Positions 1 through 7,716 of a stretch of 11,140 nt of DNA are shown here, in pieces. The stretch spans positions 1 through 11,140 of the forward strand of contig CAINXK010000331.1 in the NCBI GenBank assembly GCA_903854805.1, written 5' to 3'. The translations under genes and the position numbers were made by a program. Origin of the DNA: an uncultured Anaerolineae bacterium (lineage in GTDB: Bacteria; Chloroflexota; Anaerolineae; Anaerolineales; Villigracilaceae). Numbering within the stretch: position 1 is the stretch's first letter; the number at the start of each line of letters is the position of its first letter. The notes below the pieces were generated by a model. It searched no databases, had not been told where the DNA came from, and saw only the letters and a program-made list of their open reading frames with translations.

Positions 1-1
1 A

Positions 2-118
2 CCTTATCTTCCGAAGATTGAAGCTTCACAGTTAGGATCTCGAGCGGCTGTGCTGGGAGCCATCATTTTGGTTCTGAATGGTACTTCTGAGCAATATGTC
101 GTCGAGCGGGTGTACTAA
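2..118 (+). CDS. C-terminal end of a probable ROK-family protein (partial)
   Basis: Frame 2 is open from the window edge to a TAA at 116-118 and encodes 38 residues. They begin PYLPKIEASQLGSRAAVLGA and continue with IILVLNG. The pattern of a short strand, then 'S-x-LG-x-x-A-x-x-LGA', then a hydrophobic helix is how ROK proteins (NagC/XylR-type repressors and sugar kinases) usually end; the final helix packs on the kinase-like fold. The N-terminal HTH or kinase motifs that would separate repressor from kinase lie outside the window. The gene converges on the cytochrome remnant that follows, and no strong terminator is visible after it. The assignment rests on a short tail, so it is moderate. 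Confidence 0.6.
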   Translation, partial: PYLPKIEASQLGSRAAVLGAIILVLNGTSEQYVVERVY

Positions 119-181
119 CCCTTATTTAGGAATACTGGTTAGGGCCATCCGGGCGTTCGTGTCTTATCTTCCCAAAAAATA

Positions 182-830
182 CTAGAAATCAGATGGGTAT
201 ATATTAATAAGCGCAAGCACTCGGAGCGCGCCTGTAAATGGCTGGCACTGATTGAATACCTGCGCAGTGCTATTGATATCCCTTACGCTCTTCACAATGT
301 GGCACACGCGGCAGACGGTGACGTTTCCGCCTCTATCCGGTGTGTGGAAGGTGGTACCCAGCGCATCGTGACAGGTATTGCAGCCATCTGTAACCTTGAC
401 GATCTGGCTGAAGAATTTGGCATCGAATTTATTGGCGGTCAGATCAAAGGTCTTGGATGGGGCATTCAGGGCCACCATCACCTTGTTGGCGTTGGTCAGA
501 GCGGACATGACTGCAATTTCCACGCGCTTGACAGTGCCGGCCTTGATCAAATCAGCCCAGTCGGTCAGGCAGCAGTGACTTCCCACTTGCCATCCGCTGT
601 TCCGGTCGTAAAGCGCGGGCTCTTCTCACCGACGACATATTCCAGGGCTCGGTTGTCCTTGGAGTCGATGACTCCATCGGCATTATCGTCTTTCAGTCTT
701 TCGTGCGGGCCAACGATGTAATCTTTGGTATCCCAGCCATGAAGGCCGGGGCAGCTTTGCCCTCGCCGTGGCAGCCAGCGCAGGTCTCAAATTGAACGGC
801 GTTTGATGATGCAGAAACGACAGGATAGGG
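182..830 (-). pseudogene. Broken multiheme c-type cytochrome fragment (OmcA/MtrC-like style)
   Basis: On the minus strand, three heme-binding motifs follow one another: CAGCH (782-768), CNTCH (382-368) and CRVCH (313-299). They are not in one reading frame. The frame with CAGCH must shift by one base near 745-753 to reach 'LHGWDTKDYIVGPHERLKDD'. It must shift again near 568-570, just before an in-frame TGA, to reach 'LTDWADLIKAGTVKRVEIAV'. Joined, the text reads as one continuous protein with CNTCH-x-FH-x-R-x-CRVCH spacing, which recalls the central heme cluster of OmcA/MtrC-type extracellular electron-transfer cytochromes. After CRVCH the match fades and the frame stops at 182. There is no start codon or signal peptide: the frame opens just inside the terminator of the upstream gene. 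It is therefore truncated at both ends as well as shifted. The two shifts alone could be assembly errors; the missing ends argue for a true remnant. Confidence 0.6.
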
Positions 831-857
831 AATTTTGCAATGGCTTGATTAATAGCG

Positions 858-888
858 AAGCGGGGCTGCACATGTGGCAGCCCCGCTT
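858..888 (-). terminator. Strong 12-bp stem-loop, likely terminator of the hexaheme cytochrome gene
   Basis: A perfect 12-bp inverted repeat (arms 858-869 and 877-888, core CGGGGCTGC / GCAGCCCCG) encloses a 7-nt loop, ACATGTG. It lies about 30 bases past the stop codon of the minus-strand cytochrome gene ending at 918. The plus-strand side is followed by TTTT up to 890, then ATT. The minus-strand side has only CTT then CGCTATT, a weak U-tract. Its position fits termination of the cytochrome gene, and it may act in both directions. Confidence 0.75.
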
Positions 889-917
889 TTATTGGTCGTA
901 ATTTTGTGGTGTGAAGC

Positions 918-1964
918 TTATTTCACTACTGCAATCGCTGCGTCAACCAATGCGCTGATGTAAGCAGGATTGTGGGCACCCAGGCTGCCGTCTTCTTCAT
1001 ACAAGAAGTAAGCGAAGATGGCTCCAGAGGTCTTGGCATCATAGCTGCCAGGAACTGCCGCCATGCCTTCGGCACCTTGCGTGATCAATTTCTTGGCTAC
1101 AAGAGCATCTTCGAGGGTCTTGACTTTAGCAGCCAGGTCGGTCGAGAAGCTCTTAACATCGGTGCTTGTGGCATCCGCATGGCATTTCACGCATGTTGAC
1201 AACTGTGCTTTAAAGGTGTGGTTTTTGGCTTCGCCCAGGTGGCAGCCGACGCAGGTGTCGGTAACTGCCATGTGCGGGCTGGCTGTGCCTTTAACACCAA
1301 GCGCGGTACCGACATCAACGAGACCCATCATTACATCAGACTGAGCGCTGTAATGGGTGTTGAAGCGAGCGGTAACAGCGAACTTGGTGGCATCGGTCTT
1401 GTCTACGAAATTTGCCATCCAGCGGCGGGCCTGATGGCAGTTGACGCACAGATTACCCTTGCCGCCATCGAAGGTTTTATCCTTGGAGACCACCAGTTGA
1501 ACGGCAGTTGCAGTCTTTAGACCGAAATCAGCCTTGGTGTAGGTCGTGTGGATGTTGTGGCAGGTGTAGCAATCCTGGCGGGAGGGTTCAGAAGCGCCAG
1601 CATCGAGATTGCTGAAGTTCTTGCCAGCAACAAGGGCTGCCTGGAAGGAATTACCAGAATGGCAAAACGCGCAGCTTTTGTTGCTATACTCTTGCGCCAT
1701 GGCGGTTCCGCTGCCATGCTTTGAAACTTCCCAGCCTGCCATCTTGGTGGCGACGAGCCCGGCATTATTGTGGCACTCTTTGCAGGTCAGATCTGGTGCC
1801 GCTGCACCTGGGGCACCGGCAGCGCCGGCAGGACCGGCAGCTCCAGCGGGTCCGGCTGGGCCGGCAGGGCCCGCTGGGCCAGGTTGAGCTGCACAAGCTG
1901 ACAGGAGCAGGCTGCTGATGAGTACCAACGCGCCAAGTAAAACTAGAATTTTCTTTGTTGACAT
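918..1964 (-). CDS. Exported hexaheme c-type cytochrome lipoprotein with collagen-like spacer
   Basis: This 348-residue protein is probably an electron-transfer cytochrome anchored outside the cytoplasmic membrane. Residues 1-23 form a lipoprotein signal (KK, a hydrophobic run, then LLLSAC) with Cys24 as the lipidated residue. Residues 29-55 are nine Gly-x-x triplets rich in Pro/Ala, likely a spacer. Six CxxCH motifs follow at 61-65, 98-102, 132-136, 173-177, 238-242 and 258-262. Exactly six other histidines exist (83, 139, 204, 231, 249, 331), enough for bis-His ligation of all six hemes. The C-terminal 'GAHNPAY' (329-335) resembles the helix after the last heme in NrfA/octaheme-like cytochromes. 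All cysteines except Cys24 lie in heme motifs. The ATG at 1964 is preceded by AAGGAGA (1975-1981) at good spacing. A strong stem-loop follows the stop. The partner, substrate and exact family are not identifiable; a cytochrome c554/NrfB-like electron carrier is one possibility. Confidence 0.88.
   Translation of the reverse strand: MSTKKILVLLGALVLISSLLLSACAAQPGPAGPAGPAGPAGAAGPAGAAGAPGAAAPDLTCKECHNNAGLVATKMAGWEVSKHGSGTAMAQEYSNKSCAFCHSGNSFQAALVAGKNFSNLDAGASEPSRQDCYTCHNIHTTYTKADFGLKTATAVQLVVSKDKTFDGGKGNLCVNCHQARRWMANFVDKTDATKFAVTARFNTHYSAQSDVMMGLVDVGTALGVKGTASPHMAVTDTCVGCHLGEAKNHTFKAQLSTCVKCHADATSTDVKSFSTDLAAKVKTLEDALVAKKLITQGAEGMAAVPGSYDAKTSGAIFAYFLYEEDGSLGAHNPAYISALVDAAIAVVK
1800..1880 (-). repeat. 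GC-rich triplet repeat encoding a collagen-like (Gly-x-x)9 segment
   Basis: Nine consecutive codon triplets encode Gly-Pro-Ala, Gly-Ala-Ala or Gly-Ala-Pro units (residues 29-55), directly after the lipidated Cys24 and before the first heme motif. At DNA level this is a short imperfect 9-base repeat tract, prone to slippage. Collagen-like stretches just after a lipobox are known in bacterial lipoproteins as stiff linkers between membrane and folded domain. A linker role here is inferred from position. Confidence 0.8.
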
Positions 1965-2776
1965 TTTTTTGCATTCTCCTTGAATATTTGTGGGTTTTGG
2001 TTCAGGCTGTTCAGGTCTTCTGGGTAGGTGCTGCGCCTCCTTGGGTGGTTTATTTTTTAGGTAAAATTTCCAATTAGAGCAAGTTCAGGCAAAGCCTAAT
2101 GCCAGAATCTATGATCTTATTTTACAAAATTAATCTTCTATTAATAGTGTATTTAAGCACAACTGTAGGTTATGAAAGTCATATATTCAGATAAGACAGG
2201 CTGAATATAGGGGATGTTTTTACGCCCTAGGTAGTAATAGTAATACTCGTTGTCTGCTTCAATTCCACTCCCTGCGACTGCATACCAAACCCCGGGATTG
2301 TTGGCTTGTGGTACCAATCAATCGCAAAATACTCCTGTCAGCCGCAATCGTGGCTGCACGCTTAAATTGCTGCCAGGGCCGGCAGCGCTCCCATGGTAAG
2401 AATAAATTTCCCAGACGGTCCTTGCGGACAACAAACATCAACATCAATATCGATTTGGATGCTGGCGCTGGCGGAATTCGCAATTATGCGATTTCTGGAA
2501 AGCCAACAACCAGATTGCCATTCGTAGTGAAATCAGCATGCGAATAGGTTTAGTCTATCAAGATGCATCCGATCTGGTCGATAATATATAAGGTGTTTTC
2601 TCGAAGGTTCATAAATTAATTGTTTTTGGGCCCAGGTTCGTGCTTATTGATCGCGAAGTTTATGGGGAAAGTACTTTAATGATTTGGAGCCCTTGCCAGA
2701 AACAGGCTTAAGCCGCGATAAAACCGCAGCCATTACCCAACCTGGGTAGAAAATTCCTGAATTTTGAGAGATCTTG
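1965..2776. other. Divergent intergenic region (about 810 bases) without a convincing gene
   Basis: This region separates the leftward cytochrome gene from the rightward kinase cluster and must hold promoters for both. What can be seen: the cytochrome ribosome binding site at 1975-1981; an A/T-rich stretch at about 2050-2190; a perfect 9-bp dyad at 2182-2209; a short repeat-like element at 2221-2246 (CCTAGG palindrome followed by TAGTAATAGTAATAC); and a small hairpin at 2737-2749 (ACCCA-ACC-TGGGT). Several short open frames occur (for example 2308-2547 +, and a frame at 2406-2711 interrupted by TAA at 2589), but none gives a recognisable protein or has a good start. I could not place a confident -35/-10 pair for either gene. 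Confidence 0.6.
2182..2209. promoter_or_regulatory. Perfect 9-bp dyad (operator-like) between divergent genes
   Basis: TATATTCAG (2182-2190) and its exact reverse complement CTGAATATA (2201-2209) are separated by 10 bases. The half-site centres are 19 bases apart, roughly two helical turns, as expected for a dimeric regulator contacting one face of DNA. It lies about 220 bases upstream of the cytochrome start and about 570 upstream of the kinase start. An operator role is inferred; a hairpin in an untranslated leader is the alternative. No particular regulator family is identified. Confidence 0.35.
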
Positions 2777-5700
2777 ATGAACAGCCTTGACATAAGAACG
2801 ATTTTCGTAGGTTATTCAATCAGCAATGCCATTTGCGCAGTGGTTATTGGATTTTTGTGGTGGCAAAACCGCAGACGTTATTCAGGCATGGGTTTCTGGA
2901 CGGCCAACTTTATTATGCAGTTTGCTACCGTTACCCTGGTTACCTTTCGTGGGTTTGTACCTGAATTTCTTTCAGTAGTGGTTGCAAATGCGCTGGCCGT
3001 TGGGGGTACGATTCTCCTCTATAGAGGCATGGAACTGTTTGTTGGAAAAGTGAGTTCCCAGGGCCACAATTACGTACTGCTGATAGGTTTCATTTTATTA
3101 CATATCTTTTTTACTTATCATGAGTCCAGTTTGGCTGGACGAAGTATTAATTTTTCAATTGCAACCTTGTTGATCTGCATCCAGATTGTCTGGCTGTTGT
3201 TCTATCGAGTCGATCCAAAGTTGCGACAAGTTACCTTTAGCGTCGGGGTTGTTTGTATTGTTTTTGTGTTGGTCAATATTTTTCGTCTGGTGTCGATGGT
3301 GGAATTGTCACCGGGCAATGATTTTTTCAATGCCGGCATGTTTAATGCGCTGGCGAATCTGATATCCCAGATGTTGTATATCATTCTTACTTTCGCCATG
3401 TTTTTGATGGTCAACAGTCGTTTGGTAAACGAGTTGAAAAATGACATTTCCGTGCGCAAACTTGCGGAAGAAGAACTTGAAATTAGCAAGGAAAAGTACC
3501 GGGGATTGAGTGAAGCAACCTTTGAAGGTATCCTCATTTCTGAAAATGGCCTATGTATTGAACAAAACCTGGCAGCCGAGAATTTGTTTGGTTATTCTTC
3601 TAAAGAAGCCATTGGCAAATATGGAACTGACTGGATGGTGCCTGAAGATAAAGAAATGGTAATGAAGAATATGCTTACAGGCTATCAGGAACCGTACGAC
3701 GTGACAGCATTACGGAAAGATGGGAGCACCTTCCCATGCCGTGTACGTGGAAAAGTAATTGAGTATCGGGGAAAAAAAACTCGGGTTACATCCTTAAGTG
3801 ATATCACAGATCAAAAATTGGCCGATCAGGCGCTGCGCGATGCGAACTGGCGGCTGCAAAGCATCATCGAAGGCACCCAGGTGGGCACCTGGGAATGGAA
3901 TGTTCAAACCGGGGAATCAGTGATGAATGATGTTTGGGCCCGTATCATCGGATATACCCTGGATGAGTTGGCTCCTATCAGCATCAATACTTGGGAAAGA
4001 TTTTCCCACCCGGATGATTTAAAGCAATCCAATGAATTGCTGCAGCGGCACTTCGCAGGTGAGTTGGCCAATTACTATTATGAAAGCCGGATGAAACATA
4101 AGGATGGTCACTGGGTCTGGGTCCTCGACCGGGGACGTCTTATTACCCGTACCAGCGATGGCAAACCACTGATGATGTTCGGCACTCATACTGATATCAC
4201 CGACCGAAAGCTAGCCGATGAGTTGGCCACCCAACAAAGCCAACAGCTTCAAATTCTATTTGAGGCTGGCCAGCAATTAAATAGCTCGCTTGATTTGGAT
4301 GAGATCTATCAAGTAATCTGCGATTTCATGTCCAAGAATACACCCAATAATAATTTCGTGATCTCTGCCTTTGATCCTGAAACACAATTGATTCACTGCC
4401 GTGCCTTCCTGAATGATAATAACTGGATGGATGTAAAAACCTTGCCGCCCCTACCTCTGGAAGAAGAAGGCCGGGGCACCCAAAGTCGGGTCATACGCAC
4501 GGGCCAATCCATGTTGATAAACGATTATGAAGCGTATATAAAAACGTCTCAAAATTCTTACTACGTTGATCCCGAGACAAAAGATGTCAAAAAAGAAGCT
4601 CCGCCGGTGGAGAAGGCCATACGTTCGGCCCTGATCGTCCCGCTCAAAAATGGGAGCGTCGTCACCGGGGTCATCCAGGTGATGAGTTATCAAGAGAATG
4701 CCTACACCGAAAACCAGTTGAAATTGCTGGAAGCACTGGCATTTCATATCGCTTCTGCTGAGCAAAATGCATTGCTCTTTCAACAAATACAAACGGAATT
4801 GAACGAACGCAAGCAAGCGGATATGGCATTGGAGCAGAGTGAAGCTCGCTACCGCATGTTGATTGAAAACGTAGGCGAAGGCATTGGGTTTGTTAATCCT
4901 GAAGAGCAGTTCACTTTTGTCAACCCAGCCGCCGAAAGCATCTTCGGGGTGCCAGCCGGCAGCCTGCTCGGGCGGAATTTGAGTGAATTCACTACCCAAG
5001 GATCAGTTGATATGATCCAAGAACAGACCCGGCAGCGCCGGACCAATAAAAAGAGTGTGTATGAATTTGAAATCAACTATATGGAAAGAGAGAAGCGCTT
5101 TGTGCTGGTAACGGCTGTTCCGCAGTTTGGTACCCAGGGGCAGTTTGCTGGTACCTTCGGAGTCTTCAGGGATATTACTGAGCGCAAAAAGACAGAACAA
5201 GCCCTCTATGAAGTCCAAAATTTATTGGTATCAGAAAAAGAGCTTTTATCCACCACCTTGATGAGTATTGCTGACGGTGTCATTGTGACGGATAGCGATG
5301 GTTCGGTGATCCTTTTTAATCGGGCGGCAGAGTCCATCACAGGTTACACCTTCTCTGAAGCCATCCACAATCCAGTTACTAATGTGCTTAATTTGCAAAT
5401 TTCAGCCACGATCGATACGATTACGGATGTGGGTAGGTATCTGGTCGAGTTGGAAAAAGCACAGAAAATAACCACCACATACCGGGCACCCGTGTTAATA
5501 ACCAAGACCGGAGAGAGGGTACTTTTATCTGGGATTATTACCTCGCTTAAGTCTGCGGAACAGGGGGCTGACGTTTTCGGGTTCGTGATTGTATTTCAGA
5601 ATATTACTGAAAAACAAAAAACAGATCAACAAAATGCGCTTTCTCAAAAGATGCAAGCCATCGGCGCGTTGGCGACTGGCATAGCTCATGAGATCAATAC

Positions 5701-6475
5701 TCCCATCCAATATGTTGGCGATAACATCAAGTTTCTTCGGAAGGCTTATTCCAGATATGCAGAAATACTGTTAGCCTTCCAGCAGATGCTCCATGATCAT
5801 GTTGATAGCCAAATTACACAGGACGAACTGGATCAATTGGATGCACTGGCGCTCCAAAAGAAAATTCCATATTATGCTGATGAGATCCCGAAAGCCATCC
5901 AGGAATCATTGGATGGAACCGAACGGGTTCGGAAAATTGTACTGGCTATGAGAGAGTTTTCGCACCCTTCTGAAAAAGAAAAAAAACTCTTTGATATTAA
6001 CCATGGTATCGAAACAACCATCATCATCTCGCGAAATGAATGGAAGTATTGTGCCGATTTAGAGACGGAATTAGATGAAGAGCTGCCATTGGTATACTGC
6101 CAGATTGATGAGATTAACCAGGTAATTTTAAACATGATTGTCAATGCGGCCCAATCCATCCAGGAGAAGCTGTCGCAAAGCCCAGGATCGGATCAAAAGG
6201 GAAAAATTATGATCAGTACCGGTACATATGAAAATAATGTTCGTATTTATATCCGGGACACTGGTAATGGCATTCCACCTGAAATTCGAGCGCGCATCTT
6301 TGATCCGTTCTTTACTACTAAAGGAGTTGGTAAGGGCACAGGTCAGGGCTTATCCCTGGCACACAATATAGTTAATAATCACTTAGGCAGCATTAGTGTC
6401 GATTCGGAACCAGGTCAGGGAACCACCTTTACGATTGAGCTGCCGGTTGATTCTTCAGAGTTGGATCAGCCATGA
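2777..6475 (+). CDS. Membrane multi-sensor histidine kinase (7TM-PAS-PAS-GAF-PAS-PAS-HisKA-HATPase)
   Basis: This 1232-residue kinase should autophosphorylate on His971 and pass phosphate to receiver proteins. Seven hydrophobic segments (about 8-29, 40-58, 64-84, 98-114, 124-144, 152-174, 188-212) form the membrane region, with almost no extracytoplasmic loops. Then come PAS domains at about 240-350 and 358-475, a GAF domain at 488-672, and PAS domains at 690-805 and 824-948. The PAS domains end in 'DIT(D/E)xK' style linkers. The H-box is '[12 protein letters not shown]' (His971), with an unusually long acidic helical insert before the second helix. The N-box has Asn1119 and Asn1123, the G1 box is DTGNG (1161-1165), the F-box is FDPFFTTK, and the G2 box is GTGQG (1187-1191), so all catalytic boxes are present. 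There is no fused receiver. I chose ATG 2777 over the adjacent TTG 2774 because GAGAG (2766-2770) is then 6 bases away. The stop overlaps the next gene's start (ATGA). The ligand is unknown. Confidence 0.92.
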   Translation: MNSLDIRTIFVGYSISNAICAVVIGFLWWQNRRRYSGMGFWTANFIMQFATVTLVTFRGFVPEFLSVVVANALAVGGTILLYRGMELFVGKVSSQGHNYVLLIGFILLHIFFTYHESSLAGRSINFSIATLLICIQIVWLLFYRVDPKLRQVTFSVGVVCIVFVLVNIFRLVSMVELSPGNDFFNAGMFNALANLISQMLYIILTFAMFLMVNSRLVNELKNDISVRKLAEEELEISKEKYRGLSEATFEGILISENGLCIEQNLAAENLFGYSSKEAIGKYGTDWMVPEDKEMVMKNMLTGYQEPYDVTALRKDGSTFPCRVRGKVIEYRGKKTRVTSLSDITDQKLADQALRDANWRLQSIIEGTQVGTWEWNVQTGESVMNDVWARIIGYTLDELAPISINTWERFSHPDDLKQSNELLQRHFAGELANYYYESRMKHKDGHWVWVLDRGRLITRTSDGKPLMMFGTHTDITDRKLADELATQQSQQLQILFEAGQQLNSSLDLDEIYQVICDFMSKNTPNNNFVISAFDPETQLIHCRAFLNDNNWMDVKTLPPLPLEEEGRGTQSRVIRTGQSMLINDYEAYIKTSQNSYYVDPETKDVKKEAPPVEKAIRSALIVPLKNGSVVTGVIQVMSYQENAYTENQLKLLEALAFHIASAEQNALLFQQIQTELNERKQADMALEQSEARYRMLIENVGEGIGFVNPEEQFTFVNPAAESIFGVPAGSLLGRNLSEFTTQGSVDMIQEQTRQRRTNKKSVYEFEINYMEREKRFVLVTAVPQFGTQGQFAGTFGVFRDITERKKTEQALYEVQNLLVSEKELLSTTLMSIADGVIVTDSDGSVILFNRAAESITGYTFSEAIHNPVTNVLNLQISATIDTITDVGRYLVELEKAQKITTTYRAPVLITKTGERVLLSGIITSLKSAEQGADVFGFVIVFQNITEKQKTDQQNALSQKMQAIGALATGIAHEINTPIQYVGDNIKFLRKAYSRYAEILLAFQQMLHDHVDSQITQDELDQLDALALQKKIPYYADEIPKAIQESLDGTERVRKIVLAMREFSHPSEKEKKLFDINHGIETTIIISRNEWKYCADLETELDEELPLVYCQIDEINQVILNMIVNAAQSIQEKLSQSPGSDQKGKIMISTGTYENNVRIYIRDTGNGIPPEIRARIFDPFFTTKGVGKGTGQGLSLAHNIVNNHLGSISVDSEPGQGTTFTIELPVDSSELDQP

Positions 6476-7683
6476 ACCCGCAACGGCATTTGATCCTGTT
6501 TGTTGATGATGATCCGTTGGTATTAAGAGGCTTTCAACGCTCAATGGATGAATATTGCGATAATTGGGAAGTAGAATTTGCGGCTTCTGGCAAGGATGGG
6601 TTAATTAAATTATCGGAGCGTACTTTTGATGCTGTGATTACGGATATGCACATGCCCGGTATGGACGGCATCCAATTATTGGAAGAAGTCAGCCGGTGCA
6701 CGCCTGGAGTGATACGCTTTGTTCTTTCAGGAAATACAAGTGATGCGCAAATTCTTAAATCCACTCACCTGGTTCACCAGATCATCCCCAAGCCCTGCGA
6801 GATGGATAAAATCTATGAAATCGTGGAACGTGCCTGCAGTTTACGCGGAATGCTTACAAACCCATTGCTGCTTCAGATCATTAACAGTATCAGGAGTCTG
6901 CCAAGCGTACCGAAGTTATACAATCAGCTGCTGACACAGCTTCAATCTGAAACTGCCAGTTCGCAGTCCATCGGCAAAATTATTGCCCAGGAACCTGCCA
7001 TGACAGCTAAGATCTTGCAATTGGTTAATTCTGCTTTTTTTGGTATTTCAGAACCTGTCAGTAGTCCTCAAAAAGCGGTTACCTTTTTGGGGATCAGTAC
7101 CATCAGATCGCTGGCTCTTGGCATACAGATTTTTTCTGAATATAAAGACCAGGCGAATTTTCCCATCTCGGTCGACGTGGTCTGGAAACACTGCTTGCAA
7201 GTTAGCAGCCTGGCATATACGATCGCCTGCCAGCTCAAGCTCAACAACCAGGAGCTCGAAGATGCGCGTGTTTCGGGTGTTTTGCATGATATCGGCCAAT
7301 TATTGAGTTTTCAAATCCCGGGATATTCTCAAAACGTCCAATTTAATAAAAATGGACAACCTGTAATCAAATCAGAATACAAATTTCTGGGAACTTCTCA
7401 CGCTGAAATGGGCGGTTACCTGTTGGGAATCTGGGGTTTGCCCAGCCCGATCGTTGAAGCAGTTACGTTTCACCACCATCCTAGCACGTTGGTCGCTGCA
7501 GTGCAGCCTGGCTTGTTGACTGCTCTGCACGTAGCCAATGGTTTATTAATAATGTGCCAGGATCAGAAAGAAGAAACTCCCTCTGCCTATTTGGATATGC
7601 CCTATTTGCAAAAGTTGGGGCTCGTCTCGTATTTGGACGATTGGATCTCAATAACGCACAATTTATTGATCAGCCCTAATTGA
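6472..7683 (+). CDS. Response regulator with receiver and HDOD output domain
   Basis: This 403-residue protein has an N-terminal receiver (about 6-125) with the full phosphorylation site: acidic Asp12/Asp13 in 'FVDDDP', acceptor Asp58 in 'VITDMHMPGMDG', Ser86 in 'VLSG' and Lys107 in 'IPKPC'. Residues about 140-340 form an HDOD domain, shown by 'LPSVPKLY', 'NSAFFG', 'AVTFLGISTIRSLAL', 'LHDIGQLL' (His272-Asp273), 'SHAEMGGYLL' and 'HHHP'. HDOD domains are HD-related but generally considered non-hydrolytic; they act as signalling scaffolds, for example in motility, c-di-GMP-linked or stress regulation. The ATG sits inside the kinase stop (ATGA overlap), so translation is probably coupled and the kinase is the likely phosphodonor. 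There is no DNA-binding domain, so the output should be protein interaction; the partner is unknown. Confidence 0.92.
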   Translation: MNPQRHLILFVDDDPLVLRGFQRSMDEYCDNWEVEFAASGKDGLIKLSERTFDAVITDMHMPGMDGIQLLEEVSRCTPGVIRFVLSGNTSDAQILKSTHLVHQIIPKPCEMDKIYEIVERACSLRGMLTNPLLLQIINSIRSLPSVPKLYNQLLTQLQSETASSQSIGKIIAQEPAMTAKILQLVNSAFFGISEPVSSPQKAVTFLGISTIRSLALGIQIFSEYKDQANFPISVDVVWKHCLQVSSLAYTIACQLKLNNQELEDARVSGVLHDIGQLLSFQIPGYSQNVQFNKNGQPVIKSEYKFLGTSHAEMGGYLLGIWGLPSPIVEAVTFHHHPSTLVAAVQPGLLTALHVANGLLIMCQDQKEETPSAYLDMPYLQKLGLVSYLDDWISITHNLLISPN

Positions 7684-7716
7684 TTTGAACGTCCAGGTTT
7701 TTGAAAGAAGCTGCAA

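Noticed and set aside
115..142. Inverted repeat CTAACC ... GGTTAG at the end of the ROK-like gene
   Set aside because: Only 6 bp with a 16-base loop and no T-run; too weak to call a terminator.
299..721. 140-codon open frame on the plus strand
   Set aside because: It is antisense to the cytochrome remnant, and the minus-strand reading has heme motifs and protein-like text; it has no ribosome binding site or recognisable domain.
683..871. 62-codon minus-strand frame starting with GTG inside the stem-loop
   Set aside because: It starts in the terminator and runs out of frame through the CAGCH region of the cytochrome remnant; no support for a real product.
1800..1880. Possible CRISPR or tandem-repeat array
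   Set aside because: The periodicity is explained by Gly-x-x codons in frame within the cytochrome lipoprotein; there are no spacers.
2308..2547. 79-codon plus-strand frame with a weak signal-peptide-like start
   Set aside because: GTG start without a ribosome binding site, no family match, low-complexity Asn/Ile run; overlaps an equally plausible minus-strand frame.
4451..4999. 182-codon open frame on the minus strand
   Set aside because: It lies wholly antisense to the GAF-PAS part of the kinase, whose frame is unambiguous.
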